Below, one piece after another: positions 36,301 through 44,384 of a stretch of 64,000 nt of DNA (position 1 is its first letter; every line of letters begins with the position of its first letter). This DNA is from Sediminicola sp. (GTDB lineage Bacteria > Bacteroidota > Bacteroidia > Flavobacteriales > Flavobacteriaceae), in the NCBI GenBank assembly GCA_024643325.1, contig JAHEND010000035.1:1-64000 (forward strand), given 5' to 3'. The translations under genes and the position numbers were made by a program. A model generated the notes under the pieces. That model made no database searches and was not told where the DNA came from. It saw nothing but the letters and a program-made list of their open reading frames with translations.

Positions 36301-37794
36301 TACAGCAAGTGAGCCTTCAAAGCGTTCATTTTTAAATAATCCAGACACGCTAGCGTCTATATAATTGTACCCTTTAAGGTTCATATGGTACACCAGACCC
36401 TCTAAATTGGTATTTAAATTATTGAGCAAAAAACCAGCCCCTTTTATATTGGCATCCATACTCACTAGGCCAAGTGCGTCTATTTGTGTATATGCGCCTA
36501 AATCAAAATCTATGAGAGATAAAAAACCTTCATATACCCCTTGGGTTATGTTGGTGATATTGGAGAGATCTAATGCCGCATAAAAATTACCCAAACGTGT
36601 ACTGGCGTTAATTTGAGTGGTGACCTGGTCTATGCCAATCCCTGCAGTTCCCCTCAGGGTAAAGGTGCCCAAGCGACTCATAGAAATAGGCAGGTTGTTA
36701 CCCAAAACCCTTGGCATTAATCGCTTTAAGGAACCGTATTGGCTTTCAAACCCTTTAATTTTAGCGTCTAAAAAGAAAGGGGTAAACGGATCAAAAAGAC
36801 TGTTAAATTCAAAATCTCCTCTTAAAGCCGTATTCTCGTTAGTCAAAAATAAATTCGACGCATTAAGCTTATTTAAAGTCCCGTCTATAGCAGCAGAAAA
36901 ATTAAATACGGAGGTTTCGTCGAACTCTGGGTAAAGTAAATTGAGGTCTGCGGTACCAATCTGGCTGTCTTTAAACTCTCCATGAAATAATACTTTGTTA
37001 TAAAAATCTCCAAAATCCTCTCTTTCATAATCTAAATTTAGTTGCCCTAAAAGAATAGAATTAGGGGTTTTAAGAGCCAGTGATTCAAAACGCATTTGAC
37101 GGAGTCCATAACTAAATTGAGTACTTAAATCTGAAACGACTATTCCGTTAGAACTGTCAAAAGCCAACTTTTTTATGGTTGCATTTACATTAGGGCCATG
37201 AATGCTAAATTTCGTGCTGTTAATCTGTAAGTTGTTAGCTGTGAAAAGTGAGGGCTGTACTTTATTAAAATCTGTGAGCACAAAACGGGCATTAGAAACC
37301 TGGACTTGTTTGGCCTCTAATTCAAAAGGTGTAGCAGGCTTACTATTTGTATTTTCAGCATATAATTTTTCTAAAAAAACAGCCCAATTACTTTGATTAG
37401 AATCGTGGTAGGTTGTGATTTTATAAGTGAGTTGTTCTATCTCAACCTTTCCCAAACTAAAGCGGCCTTTAACAAGCGCATTTAAATCTAAAATAGGGGC
37501 TTTTATTTGCTTTGCATAAAACAAGGTGTCCTTCTGATAATCCTCAGCAAACACATCATTTAAGCCAAATTTAAAGGTAAATAAGGAGCCCTCCACGCCT
37601 TTTACGGAAAGATTTATCCCGTATTTTTCCTCAAGTGAGTCGGTCAGCTTACCGGCCAAATAGGTTTGAAAGCTTGCGCTAGAAAGCAACAGGGTGCCCA
37701 AACTTAAAAACAATAGTACCCCTAGGGCTATTTGAATTCCTATTTTTCTGTATTTTTTGATAGCGCTATATGTTTTACCTTTGTGAGATATCAA
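33382..37794 (-). CDS. tamB: Translocation/assembly module TamB
   Basis: A very large (1470-residue) envelope protein with one N-terminal membrane helix (~17-40), a long repetitive beta-helical body of AsmA/TamB-like strands, and a C-terminal DUF490/TamB domain (~1000-1450; GLEDPNIDFDIAF-like segment, LQYALQDPTVQDRNAFFLLAQGTF). TamB-type proteins bridge inner and outer membranes and move phospholipids, with roles in outer-membrane protein assembly. The tracked start is TTG; no ATG precedes the helix, and an in-frame stop lies just upstream, so this non-ATG start is likely real. The start is only 18 bp from the divergent tsaD start. Confidence 0.88.
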   Translation of the reverse strand: MISHKGKTYSAIKKYRKIGIQIALGVLLFLSLGTLLLSSASFQTYLAGKLTDSLEEKYGINLSVKGVEGSLFTFKFGLNDVFAEDYQKDTLFYAKQIKAPILDLNALVKGRFSLGKVEIEQLTYKITTYHDSNQSNWAVFLEKLYAENTNSKPATPFELEAKQVQVSNARFVLTDFNKVQPSLFTANNLQINSTKFSIHGPNVNATIKKLAFDSSNGIVVSDLSTQFSYGLRQMRFESLALKTPNSILLGQLNLDYEREDFGDFYNKVLFHGEFKDSQIGTADLNLLYPEFDETSVFNFSAAIDGTLNKLNASNLFLTNENTALRGDFEFNSLFDPFTPFFLDAKIKGFESQYGSLKRLMPRVLGNNLPISMSRLGTFTLRGTAGIGIDQVTTQINASTRLGNFYAALDLSNITNITQGVYEGFLSLIDFDLGAYTQIDALGLVSMDANIKGAGFLLNNLNTNLEGLVYHMNLKGYNYIDASVSGLFKNERFEGSLAVEDPNCKFSFSGLADFSKANRAFNFNASVGYADLHKMNLVKDSTALFKGDLNIDLKGTDIDNVLGVLSFKNTQYKNAKNTYFFEDFNVAADSLVDGFRTISINSKDIISGAIRGRYKLVEFGKLLQNAMGSIYTNYKPFEVTKGQEMTFEFDIYNTLVEIFFPEVQFGSNTFIRGALQADAGIFKLDFKSPKFSLYNNLLDSVVLKVDTKNPLFNTFLALKSAKTPYYEIEDLRLINNTLQDTLFFRTEFKGGKDHSDSFGLNFYHTFNDTKQSIIGLKKSSLTFKGADWYINESGNKDNKVVFNKNLDSVFVSSLVMSTPEREKVVLNGQLSDSTYKDIRLSFSKVALRKIFPSVDSLDLDGWVNGELNILQKDNVYFPNSNLDIADFEINQTVLGNLDLDLLGNGDLTDFIINAKLLKDKEEKLRLLGNIFKSDSSDYQTKLLASFNAFPLDPFSPLGKGVIGDIRGGLWGNAEITGPIINPDFTGTLTLNKAGISVPYLGVNYDFSPNAKIGLYNQVFDFKDITLIDKEQNTQANLSGTIDHRSFDDWNLDLNIDASSERFLILDTDYDPEALYYGSGFLKGNGRIYGPTKALNIDVTGATALGTSLKIPLQDIVNVGDYTFIDFIEKTALDIEVAEEELTDYRGLELSFDLSVTPEAEVEIVVDQKSGSSLKGTGGGILLMEINTNGKFKMFGDFVVATGSYNYKFGGFIDKTFKVNPGGSIIWDGDPMGAQLDMEASYGLFANPAPLLESSGYTNRIPTEVLVRLNGALENPNIDFDIAFPGTNSVVKSELQYALQDPTVQDRNAFFLLAQGTFVNDATGINQQAVTGNLLQSASGLLSSILEGSNDKLNFGLSYEQGMLDRVSNLQTDSRIGVSVSTQISDRVLFNGRLGVPVGGVTENVVAGDAEIQIILNDQGSLSAKIFNRENEIQQFLADRQGYTQGVGLSYQVDFNSFQELLRKILDKKEAE

Positions 37795-37803
37795 TTATGA
37801 TTC

Positions 37804-37811
37804 CAAAGATA
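37804..37811 (-). promoter_or_regulatory. Candidate -7 box of tamB
   Basis: TATCTTTG on the minus strand fits TAnnTTTG but ends only 9 bp before the TTG start. Transcription from it would give an almost leaderless message. No good -33 match was found inside tsaD. Confidence 0.3.
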
Positions 37812-37812
37812 A

Positions 37813-38847
37813 ATGGAAAATACCTCAATTCACATTTTAGCGATAGAATCTTCCTGCGACGACACCTCGGCAGCAGTACTCCATGGAGATAAACGACTGA
37901 GCAATGTGGTGGCTACCCAAAAAATACACGAAGCATACGGTGGTGTGGTGCCTGAATTGGCCTCAAGAGCACACCAGCAAAATATTGTACCTGTAGTAGA
38001 TCAGGCACTCAAACAAGCAGGTATTGACAAATCAGACTTAGATGCCATTGCATTTACAAGGGGACCTGGCTTAATGGGGTCTTTATTGGTAGGTACTTCA
38101 TTTGCAAAATCGCTTTCTTTGGGGCTGGATATTCCACTTATAGAGGTGAATCATATGCAAGGACACGTTTTAGCACATTTTATTAAAAGTCCTGAAGAAG
38201 TTGAAAAAGCGGTCCCGAAGTTTCCCTTTTTGGCTATAACCATTAGCGGCGGTCACACACAAATTATATTGGTTAAAGATTATTTTGACATGGAAGTTTT
38301 AGGAGAAACTCTGGACGATGCCGTTGGGGAGGCCTTTGACAAATCTGCCAAAATATTGGGCTTCCCTTACCCTGGAGGACCTTTGATTGACAAATTTGCT
38401 GCTGAGGGAAATCCCTTTGCGTTTGAATTCCCCATTCCAAAGGTGGCAGATTTAAACTTTAGTTTTAGTGGCCTTAAAACCAGCATACTCTATTTCATAC
38501 AGAAAGAAACGGCTAAAAATCCAGATTTCATTGCGACGCACAAAGCCGACATTTGCGCTTCCATACAGCACACCATTGTGGAGATATTGATGAGAAAAGT
38601 AAAAAAAGCCGTGACCCAAACTGGGGTTAGAGAAATAGCCATTGGTGGAGGTGTTTCTGCTAACAGTGGGATTAGAGCAGCTCTTACAAATGCAGCTAGA
38701 AAACACGGCTGGACCACTCATATTCCAAAATTTGAATACTGTACAGACAATGCAGCTATGATTGGCATTGTAGGGTATCTAAAATACCTCAATCAAGATT
38801 TTACCCACCAAAAAGTGGCCGCTAAGGCGAGATATATCATTGAATAA
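37813..38847 (+). CDS. tsaD: tRNA N6-threonylcarbamoyladenosine transferase TsaD
   Basis: 344 residues, full length. ESSCDDTSAAV at the N-terminus, the metal-binding histidines in HMQGHVLAH, the ISGGHTQII loop, GEAFDKSAKILGFPYPGGP and the C-terminal YCTDNAAMIG are all present. With TsaB and TsaE it transfers the threonylcarbamoyl group to A37 of ANN-decoding tRNAs. It heads a plus-strand run tsaD-rsmE-AI-2E transporter-methyltransferase with gaps of at most 7 bp or overlaps. Confidence 0.97.
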   Translation: MENTSIHILAIESSCDDTSAAVLHGDKRLSNVVATQKIHEAYGGVVPELASRAHQQNIVPVVDQALKQAGIDKSDLDAIAFTRGPGLMGSLLVGTSFAKSLSLGLDIPLIEVNHMQGHVLAHFIKSPEEVEKAVPKFPFLAITISGGHTQIILVKDYFDMEVLGETLDDAVGEAFDKSAKILGFPYPGGPLIDKFAAEGNPFAFEFPIPKVADLNFSFSGLKTSILYFIQKETAKNPDFIATHKADICASIQHTIVEILMRKVKKAVTQTGVREIAIGGGVSANSGIRAALTNAARKHGWTTHIPKFEYCTDNAAMIGIVGYLKYLNQDFTHQKVAAKARYIIE

Positions 38848-38853
38848 AATACT

Positions 38854-39567
38854 ATGAATTTATTTTACGCCCCCTCCTTTACGGCAGAAGACAAAAGCGT
38901 AGCGCTTTCTCAAGAAGAGAGCAAACACGCGACTAAAGTGCTTAGAAAGAAAAATGGAGACCATATTCACCTTACTAATGGCAAGGGGCTTATAGCTGAA
39001 GGCAAAATTCAAAACACTTTAGGTAAAACCGTACAGGTATCTATAATAAATATTAAAGAACAAAAGCCAAAGTCTTATACCTTAGACCTATACGTTGCGC
39101 CCACTAAAATGAATGATCGCTACGAATGGTTTTTAGAAAAGGCCACTGAAATAGGGCTTTCCAGTGTTACTCCAATTCTATGTGATCAATCGGAACGGAA
39201 AGTGATAAAAGCGGAGCGATATGAAAAAGTGCTTTTAAGTGCCATGAAACAGTCTCTTCAAGCCTATTTACCTGTACTACACCCAGCTATTTCTCTAAAG
39301 AAATGTTTAGATCAGGATATTACTGGAGAAAAGCTTTTTGCGCATTGTGAGGCAGATAAGATGAAAACAGCTTTAAATTCCCTAGATTTAAAAAATAAAA
39401 AACTATCTATTTTCATTGGCCCTGAGGGAGATTTCTCCCTATCAGAAATTAAAAAAGCCATAGAAAAAGGGTGCAAACCCGTGAGTTTTGGAAACACCAG
39501 ACTCAGAACAGAAACAGCTGCTTTATACGCTTGCGCCTCTGTGGCAGCTCAAAATGAAAGTGAATGA
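38854..39567 (+). CDS. rsmE: 16S rRNA m3U1498 methyltransferase RsmE
   Basis: A 237-residue SPOUT-family enzyme with an N-terminal PUA-like RNA-binding part (residues 1-70: EESKHATKVLRKKNGD) and a C-terminal trefoil-knot methyltransferase. The SAM site is seen in FIGPEGDFSLSEI and GNTRLRTETAALYA. It methylates N3 of U1498 in 16S rRNA. It starts 6 bp after tsaD and overlaps the next gene by 4 bp (ATGA), indicating translational coupling. Confidence 0.95.
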   Translation: MNLFYAPSFTAEDKSVALSQEESKHATKVLRKKNGDHIHLTNGKGLIAEGKIQNTLGKTVQVSIINIKEQKPKSYTLDLYVAPTKMNDRYEWFLEKATEIGLSSVTPILCDQSERKVIKAERYEKVLLSAMKQSLQAYLPVLHPAISLKKCLDQDITGEKLFAHCEADKMKTALNSLDLKNKKLSIFIGPEGDFSLSEIKKAIEKGCKPVSFGNTRLRTETAALYACASVAAQNESE

Positions 39568-40652
39568 ACGCAAAAATCATTTCTTCTGGGATTTTAAGGG
39601 CCCTGGCTATTGTAGTGGCTATTCTGGCTGGTTTGTATTTTCTAAATGCAATTACAACAGTTTTAGTTTATATAGTCATAGCAGCCATTGTATCCCTTAT
39701 TGGGAGACCCATTGCCCTTTTTCTAAAAAACAAACTCAGGTTTAATAGGACTATAGCCGCTATAAGCACTATGGCTATTTTATTAGGTATTTTATCCATG
39801 CTTATTGCCCTGGTAGTTCCCTTACTCGTTCAACAAGGGGAAAATCTAAGCCTATTGAATATTAAAGGCCTCAAAAGTAGTATTACTGACTTATATGCAG
39901 AAATCACAGCCTATTTTGGTCTAGAAAACAATTCTTTATTTGCTCAATTTCAAGACAGTAGCTTAATCACCACTTTATCATTAGAGCAGCTACCCGCGTT
40001 TTTTAACGCCGTATTGGGTCTTCTAGGGAACTTTGGAGCAGGCCTCTTTTCGGTGGCCTTTATCTCTTTCTTTTTCTTAAAAGACAGTGAATTGTTTGAA
40101 AATGGCATTCTGATGTGGGTGCCTTCAAAAGAAAATCTTAAAACCAAGGAGGCTTTTGCTAAAATTAAAAGCCTCCTGTCTAGGTATTTTTTAGGATTGT
40201 TGTTTCAAATACTCATATTGCTTGTGATTTACAGTATTGTTTTGAGTGTTTTTTCTGTGCCCAACGCCATGGTCATTGCCTTCCTTTGTGCCCTGTTAAA
40301 TCTTATCCCATATGTGGGTCCAATAGTGGGTGGAATGCTCATGATGTTTTTAACCATGAGCAGTCAATTAGGCGCTTCATTTAATGAAATAATCTTACCG
40401 AAAACCACCTATGTAATGATCGGTTTTATCATAGGACAATTGGTAGATAATTTCTTGTCGCAACCCCTTATTTTTTCTAAAAGTGTCAAGTCACATCCAC
40501 TGGAAATATTCTTAATTATTTTGTGTGGCGGCCTACTTTGGGGCGTTACTGGAATGGTGGTAGCGATCCCATTATACACGGCAATAAAGGTGGTATTAAA
40601 GGTGTTTTTTACAGAAAATAGTCAGATAAAATCTTGGACAAAAAACTTATAG
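39564..40652 (+). CDS. AI-2E family transporter
   Basis: A 362-residue integral membrane protein with about eight hydrophobic segments and the family features NLIPYVGPIVGGM and the C-terminal GGLLWGVTGMVVAIPLYTAIKV. Members include the E. coli AI-2 exporter TqsA and Na/H antiporter-like proteins. The substrate in Flavobacteria is not known. The start codon overlaps the rsmE stop. Confidence 0.88.
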   Translation: MNAKIISSGILRALAIVVAILAGLYFLNAITTVLVYIVIAAIVSLIGRPIALFLKNKLRFNRTIAAISTMAILLGILSMLIALVVPLLVQQGENLSLLNIKGLKSSITDLYAEITAYFGLENNSLFAQFQDSSLITTLSLEQLPAFFNAVLGLLGNFGAGLFSVAFISFFFLKDSELFENGILMWVPSKENLKTKEAFAKIKSLLSRYFLGLLFQILILLVIYSIVLSVFSVPNAMVIAFLCALLNLIPYVGPIVGGMLMMFLTMSSQLGASFNEIILPKTTYVMIGFIIGQLVDNFLSQPLIFSKSVKSHPLEIFLIILCGGLLWGVTGMVVAIPLYTAIKVVLKVFFTENSQIKSWTKNL

Positions 40653-40659
40653 TTTTACT

Positions 40660-41841
40660 TTGAATAAGAATATATTAAATACTGGTATTCAAGATTTTAT
40701 AAATAAAAATTTAACTACTGACACCTTGTCAGTTGCGCTTTCCAAACCCCTTTTTGAAGAGGTAAGCAATACTGAAATCATTCAGCAGATAGAAGCGGCT
40801 AAAAAGTGCGTCCACAAGCTACCCACTTGGTTTAATACCCAGGGCATTTATTACCCCCTACCCCTTCAAGTAGAACAGACTTCCTCTGAGATTACTGCGC
40901 GCTATAAAACTGGCTTAGTCAGTGGAGAATCTCTCGCAGATGTTAGTGGGGGGACTGGTGTAGATAGCTTTTATTTTGCAAACAATATAAAACAGGTTTA
41001 TCACCTTGAAATAGATCCTGAATTGGCTGAAATTGCCGCCTTTAATTTAAGTGTTTTGGGGGCTAAAAATATTTGTTCAATGGCTACTGACGGCATTGCT
41101 TTTATTCAAGATTTTAAAGGTACTCTTGATTGGGTTTATATAGACCCCTCTAGAAGGAGCGATCAAAAGAGAAAGGTTTTTATGCTAGCAGATTGCAGCC
41201 CCTCTATGCCTGCTGTTTTACCCATACTTTGGAATAAAACGGACAAGATTTTGATTAAAACAGCTCCTCTGTTAGATATTAGTGCTGGTTTAAAGGAATT
41301 GAGCTGTGTTAGAGAGATTCATGCGGTTGCTGTAAACAGGGAAGTTAAAGAGCTGCTGTGGCTGCTTGAAAAGGATTATGATGGGCCTGTGGCACTTAAA
41401 GCAGTAATTCTCAATGAAAATGGGGTATCTGAATCATTTAATAGTAGTATTCCTGAAGAAACGCAAAGCAAAGCAAGCTTTAGCCTGCCGCTGGAGTATT
41501 TATTTGAACCACATGCAGCTGTATTAAAATTGGGGGCTTTTAAAAGTGTTTCCAGCCAACTAGGAGTTCTTAAACTCCATACAAACAGTCACTTATACAC
41601 CGGGCGCAATATTGTTCCCTTTCCCGGTCGCAGCTTTAAGATTGTGGATTTTTTTGCCTACCACAAGAAAGCGATGAAGCCTTTTGACAAAACTAAGGCC
41701 AATGTGAGTACGCGAAATTTTAAAATGTCCGTGGCGGCTTTAAGGAAAAAACACCACCTCCAAGACGGAGGCAGTGTGTATTTGTTTTTTACAACAGATC
41801 TTGAGGAAAGGCCCATTGTGATAGTTTGTGAAAAAATTTAA
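40660..41841 (+). CDS. SAM-dependent methyltransferase with THUMP-like C-terminus
   Basis: 393 residues. A helical N-terminal part is followed by a class I methyltransferase core (motif I DVSGGTGVDSFYFA at ~105; DWVYIDPSRR near 160) and a C-terminal THUMP-like domain (~310-393). The DPSR motif and THUMP-like end suggest RNA (tRNA or rRNA) as substrate, but none is proven. The start is a TTG 7 bp after the preceding stop; related proteins begin at the same point (NKNILNTxIQ), which supports it. The last 4 bp overlap the convergent gene, and the two stop codons interleave. Confidence 0.82.
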   Translation: MNKNILNTGIQDFINKNLTTDTLSVALSKPLFEEVSNTEIIQQIEAAKKCVHKLPTWFNTQGIYYPLPLQVEQTSSEITARYKTGLVSGESLADVSGGTGVDSFYFANNIKQVYHLEIDPELAEIAAFNLSVLGAKNICSMATDGIAFIQDFKGTLDWVYIDPSRRSDQKRKVFMLADCSPSMPAVLPILWNKTDKILIKTAPLLDISAGLKELSCVREIHAVAVNREVKELLWLLEKDYDGPVALKAVILNENGVSESFNSSIPEETQSKASFSLPLEYLFEPHAAVLKLGAFKSVSSQLGVLKLHTNSHLYTGRNIVPFPGRSFKIVDFFAYHKKAMKPFDKTKANVSTRNFKMSVAALRKKHHLQDGGSVYLFFTTDLEERPIVIVCEKI

Positions 41842-42551
41842 GTCAAGAGGTTGCCTTGTTCGTCCCATGAGGCTATATTTCCCCTAGTTTTCTGATCTAT
41901 GCATTTGGCCAACCAGGCTTCTTCATAAGCCATACCGTGTTGGTCTAATACCTCCTGCGGCACGCCATCCCAAACATTAGGCATATTTCCCTTGTAACCT
42001 AAATCTTTAATACCAGTTTCTGTAGTGTAATAGCCTGTTAGGGTAAGGTTTCTCATCAATGAGAAGAAACGTACTTCTAACGGGCGTTCCCCTTCAGAAA
42101 CGGCTAAATCTGGATACGCAATTTCTTCTAATATCTCATGCTGTTGTCCCTGTTTAAGTTTTTTAAACTCCAGTTCAAAACGCCTATTGCTTGTATGATC
42201 AAGCCACATAAGGCCTCCCCTAATAGGGGTTTGGAAAGCTGGGTAGTCTTTGACCATGAATTCTATGAAATCTGGAACCCCCACAGATGCTGCACTAGGA
42301 AAATCATCATTTTCAGGTAAAATAAGCGCTGTAAGCGTGGCCAAACTTTCTAACTCATGAGGAGTGAAAAATTGCTGGGCATGTAAAGAAGCTATTTGAG
42401 CGTCTTCTTCTGGAGTTCTTCCATAATTGGTTGCCCCTGTAGACATGGCTTCTTGAGCTTCTGAACTGATTTCTGGCTGGCAAGAAGCTAAGGCCAAACC
42501 TCCAGCTGCTGCACCAATAAAAAGGGACTTAATACTTTCTCTTCTATCCAT
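41838..42551 (-). CDS. Gluconate 2-dehydrogenase subunit 3 family protein
   Basis: 237 residues. The N-terminus MDRRESIKSLFIGAAAGG-LALASC is a twin-arginine signal followed by a lipobox cysteine, so the protein should be Tat-exported and lipid-anchored. The body matches the gluconate 2-dehydrogenase small subunit family (FFTPHELESLATLTALILPENDDFPSA, FSLMRNLTLTGYYTTETGI). It lies 3 bp after the GMC oxidoreductase gene, which has no export signal of its own, and is thought to chaperone and co-export it. Confidence 0.9.
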   Translation of the reverse strand: MDRRESIKSLFIGAAAGGLALASCQPEISSEAQEAMSTGATNYGRTPEEDAQIASLHAQQFFTPHELESLATLTALILPENDDFPSAASVGVPDFIEFMVKDYPAFQTPIRGGLMWLDHTSNRRFELEFKKLKQGQQHEILEEIAYPDLAVSEGERPLEVRFFSLMRNLTLTGYYTTETGIKDLGYKGNMPNVWDGVPQEVLDQHGMAYEEAWLAKCIDQKTRGNIASWDEQGNLLT

Positions 42552-42554
42552 TTC

Positions 42555-44273
42555 TTAAATATTTTGCATTTTAAGCTGTTCAACAATATAATCACAAGTC
42601 CTCCAAGATAGCGCCAGGATAGTCCATGTAGGGTTTTTGTCGGCCTGAGAAACAAAAGGTCCTGCGTCTACAATAAATACGTTATTTGCGTCGTGTAATT
42701 GCTGGAATTGATTCACCACAGATGTTTTTGGATCATTTCCCATTCGAGTAGTACCCACCTCATGAATAATTCTACCTGGTGCCTCTAATCCATACTCCCT
42801 GTCTGCACCAGGTGCAGCAGAAAGCGCCTCTCCACCCATATTGTGAATGAGCTCGTCAAAGGTCTCGTGCATATGCTTGGCCTGTTTTCGCTCAAAGTCT
42901 GACCAATTATAATGAAAACGAAGTACTGGAATTCCAAACTCATCTACCACAGAAGGATCTATTTCACAATAGTTATCTTTCATGGCAATAGACTCTCCTC
43001 TTCCTCCAAAACCAACTACAGAACCGTAGTATTTCTTAATATCTGAACGAAGGCTATTTCCATAACCTCCTACCTTGAGTCCAAAAAACTTATTGTATTC
43101 GTTTGCGTTAAAACCAAAACCGTAGTTTGGCATTCCCATACCTCCCCAAACTTCTATATGGTAGCCTCTAGGAAAATCTAATTTTTTATTGTCTAACCAC
43201 CATGGTGTATAAACATGCATTCCTCCTACGCCATCTTCATTATACATTTTCCTGTTGACTAAATCCGGTATAAAAGCAGCCCTGCTGCTTCCTGTGGAAT
43301 CATGAAGGTACTTCCCTACAGTGTTCCCACTATTCCCCAAACCATTAGGATGCTGGGGAGATTTAGAGTTTAATAGTATTCTAGCTGAGCTACAAGCAGA
43401 AGCTGCCAATACAACCACCTTAGCTCTTAAAGTGTATTCTTTTCTATCTGATTTGTTAATATAAGACACTCCTGTAGCCTTTCCTTCTGAGTTAGTCAGT
43501 ACTTCTCTCACCATGGCATTATTGTACAAGTCTATCTGACCACCATTTTTTTGCGCTGGAAAAATAAGACAACTTCCCGCTGAGAAATCTGCATAGGCAG
43601 AACAAGACCTGTTGCACTGTCCACAGTAAAAGCAAACCCCGCGTTCAGGATTAATTTTCTTAGTGAGCATAGACATCCTAGAAGGAATCACTGGAATATT
43701 AGATTTTCTTGCACCTTTGATATAAAAAAGTTCGTGCAACCTTGGTTTTGGTGGCGGCAAGAAAAATCCATCCGGCTCATTGGGTAGGTTTTCCTTAGAT
43801 CCAAAAAGACCAATGAGTTTGTCTACCTTGTCGTAATAAGGCTTTACATCTTCATAGCCTATAGGCCAATTATCTCCCAAGCCATCTACATCTTTGTGCT
43901 TAAAATCACGCGCTGAAAAACGGAGCGATATACGGCCCCAGTGGTTAGTTCTACCACCTAGCATACGTGCCCTAAACCAGTCAAACTTGGTACCGTCTTT
44001 TCTAGTGTAGGGTTCTCCGGGTATATCCCATCCGCCGTATAAGGCGTCAAAATCTCCAAAAGTTCTTTGGGTATTTGCCCCCCTTCTAGGAGACTCCCAA
44101 GGCCATTTCATCTGGGTTTGTTGGTCTGGATTGGCTGGATCAAAATGAGGTCCTGCTTCTACCACTGCGATGTTTAAACCTGCCTCTGATAGTATTTTTG
44201 TAGCCATACCACCACCAGCTCCAGAACCGACAATCACTGCGTCGTATATTTTAGAGGATTCTTTTATTTGCAT
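42555..44273 (-). CDS. GMC family FAD oxidoreductase
   Basis: 572 residues of the glucose-methanol-choline oxidoreductase family. The FAD-binding motif is DAVIVGSGAGGGMATKILSEAGL, followed by an Arg/Asn-rich stretch (LGGRTNHWGRISLRF) typical of gluconate/sorbitol-type dehydrogenases. C-terminal HEVGTTRMGNDP and PTWTILALSWRTCDYI close the fold. A cysteine cluster CFYCGQCNRSC (~215) could hold a metal or Fe-S cluster. With the Tat lipoprotein subunit encoded downstream it likely forms a periplasmic sugar or alcohol dehydrogenase; a cytochrome c subunit is not present next to it. Confidence 0.9.
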   Translation of the reverse strand: MQIKESSKIYDAVIVGSGAGGGMATKILSEAGLNIAVVEAGPHFDPANPDQQTQMKWPWESPRRGANTQRTFGDFDALYGGWDIPGEPYTRKDGTKFDWFRARMLGGRTNHWGRISLRFSARDFKHKDVDGLGDNWPIGYEDVKPYYDKVDKLIGLFGSKENLPNEPDGFFLPPPKPRLHELFYIKGARKSNIPVIPSRMSMLTKKINPERGVCFYCGQCNRSCSAYADFSAGSCLIFPAQKNGGQIDLYNNAMVREVLTNSEGKATGVSYINKSDRKEYTLRAKVVVLAASACSSARILLNSKSPQHPNGLGNSGNTVGKYLHDSTGSSRAAFIPDLVNRKMYNEDGVGGMHVYTPWWLDNKKLDFPRGYHIEVWGGMGMPNYGFGFNANEYNKFFGLKVGGYGNSLRSDIKKYYGSVVGFGGRGESIAMKDNYCEIDPSVVDEFGIPVLRFHYNWSDFERKQAKHMHETFDELIHNMGGEALSAAPGADREYGLEAPGRIIHEVGTTRMGNDPKTSVVNQFQQLHDANNVFIVDAGPFVSQADKNPTWTILALSWRTCDYIVEQLKMQNI

Positions 44274-44384
44274 AGTTGGTTATTTTGAAAACAAGATAAG
44301 GCAAAAATCTGTTTTGAATAAAACGATTATACCAACAACTTGTTAGAAGCTAAAAACAACCTTTTTGAAAGGTTTAATGACTTT

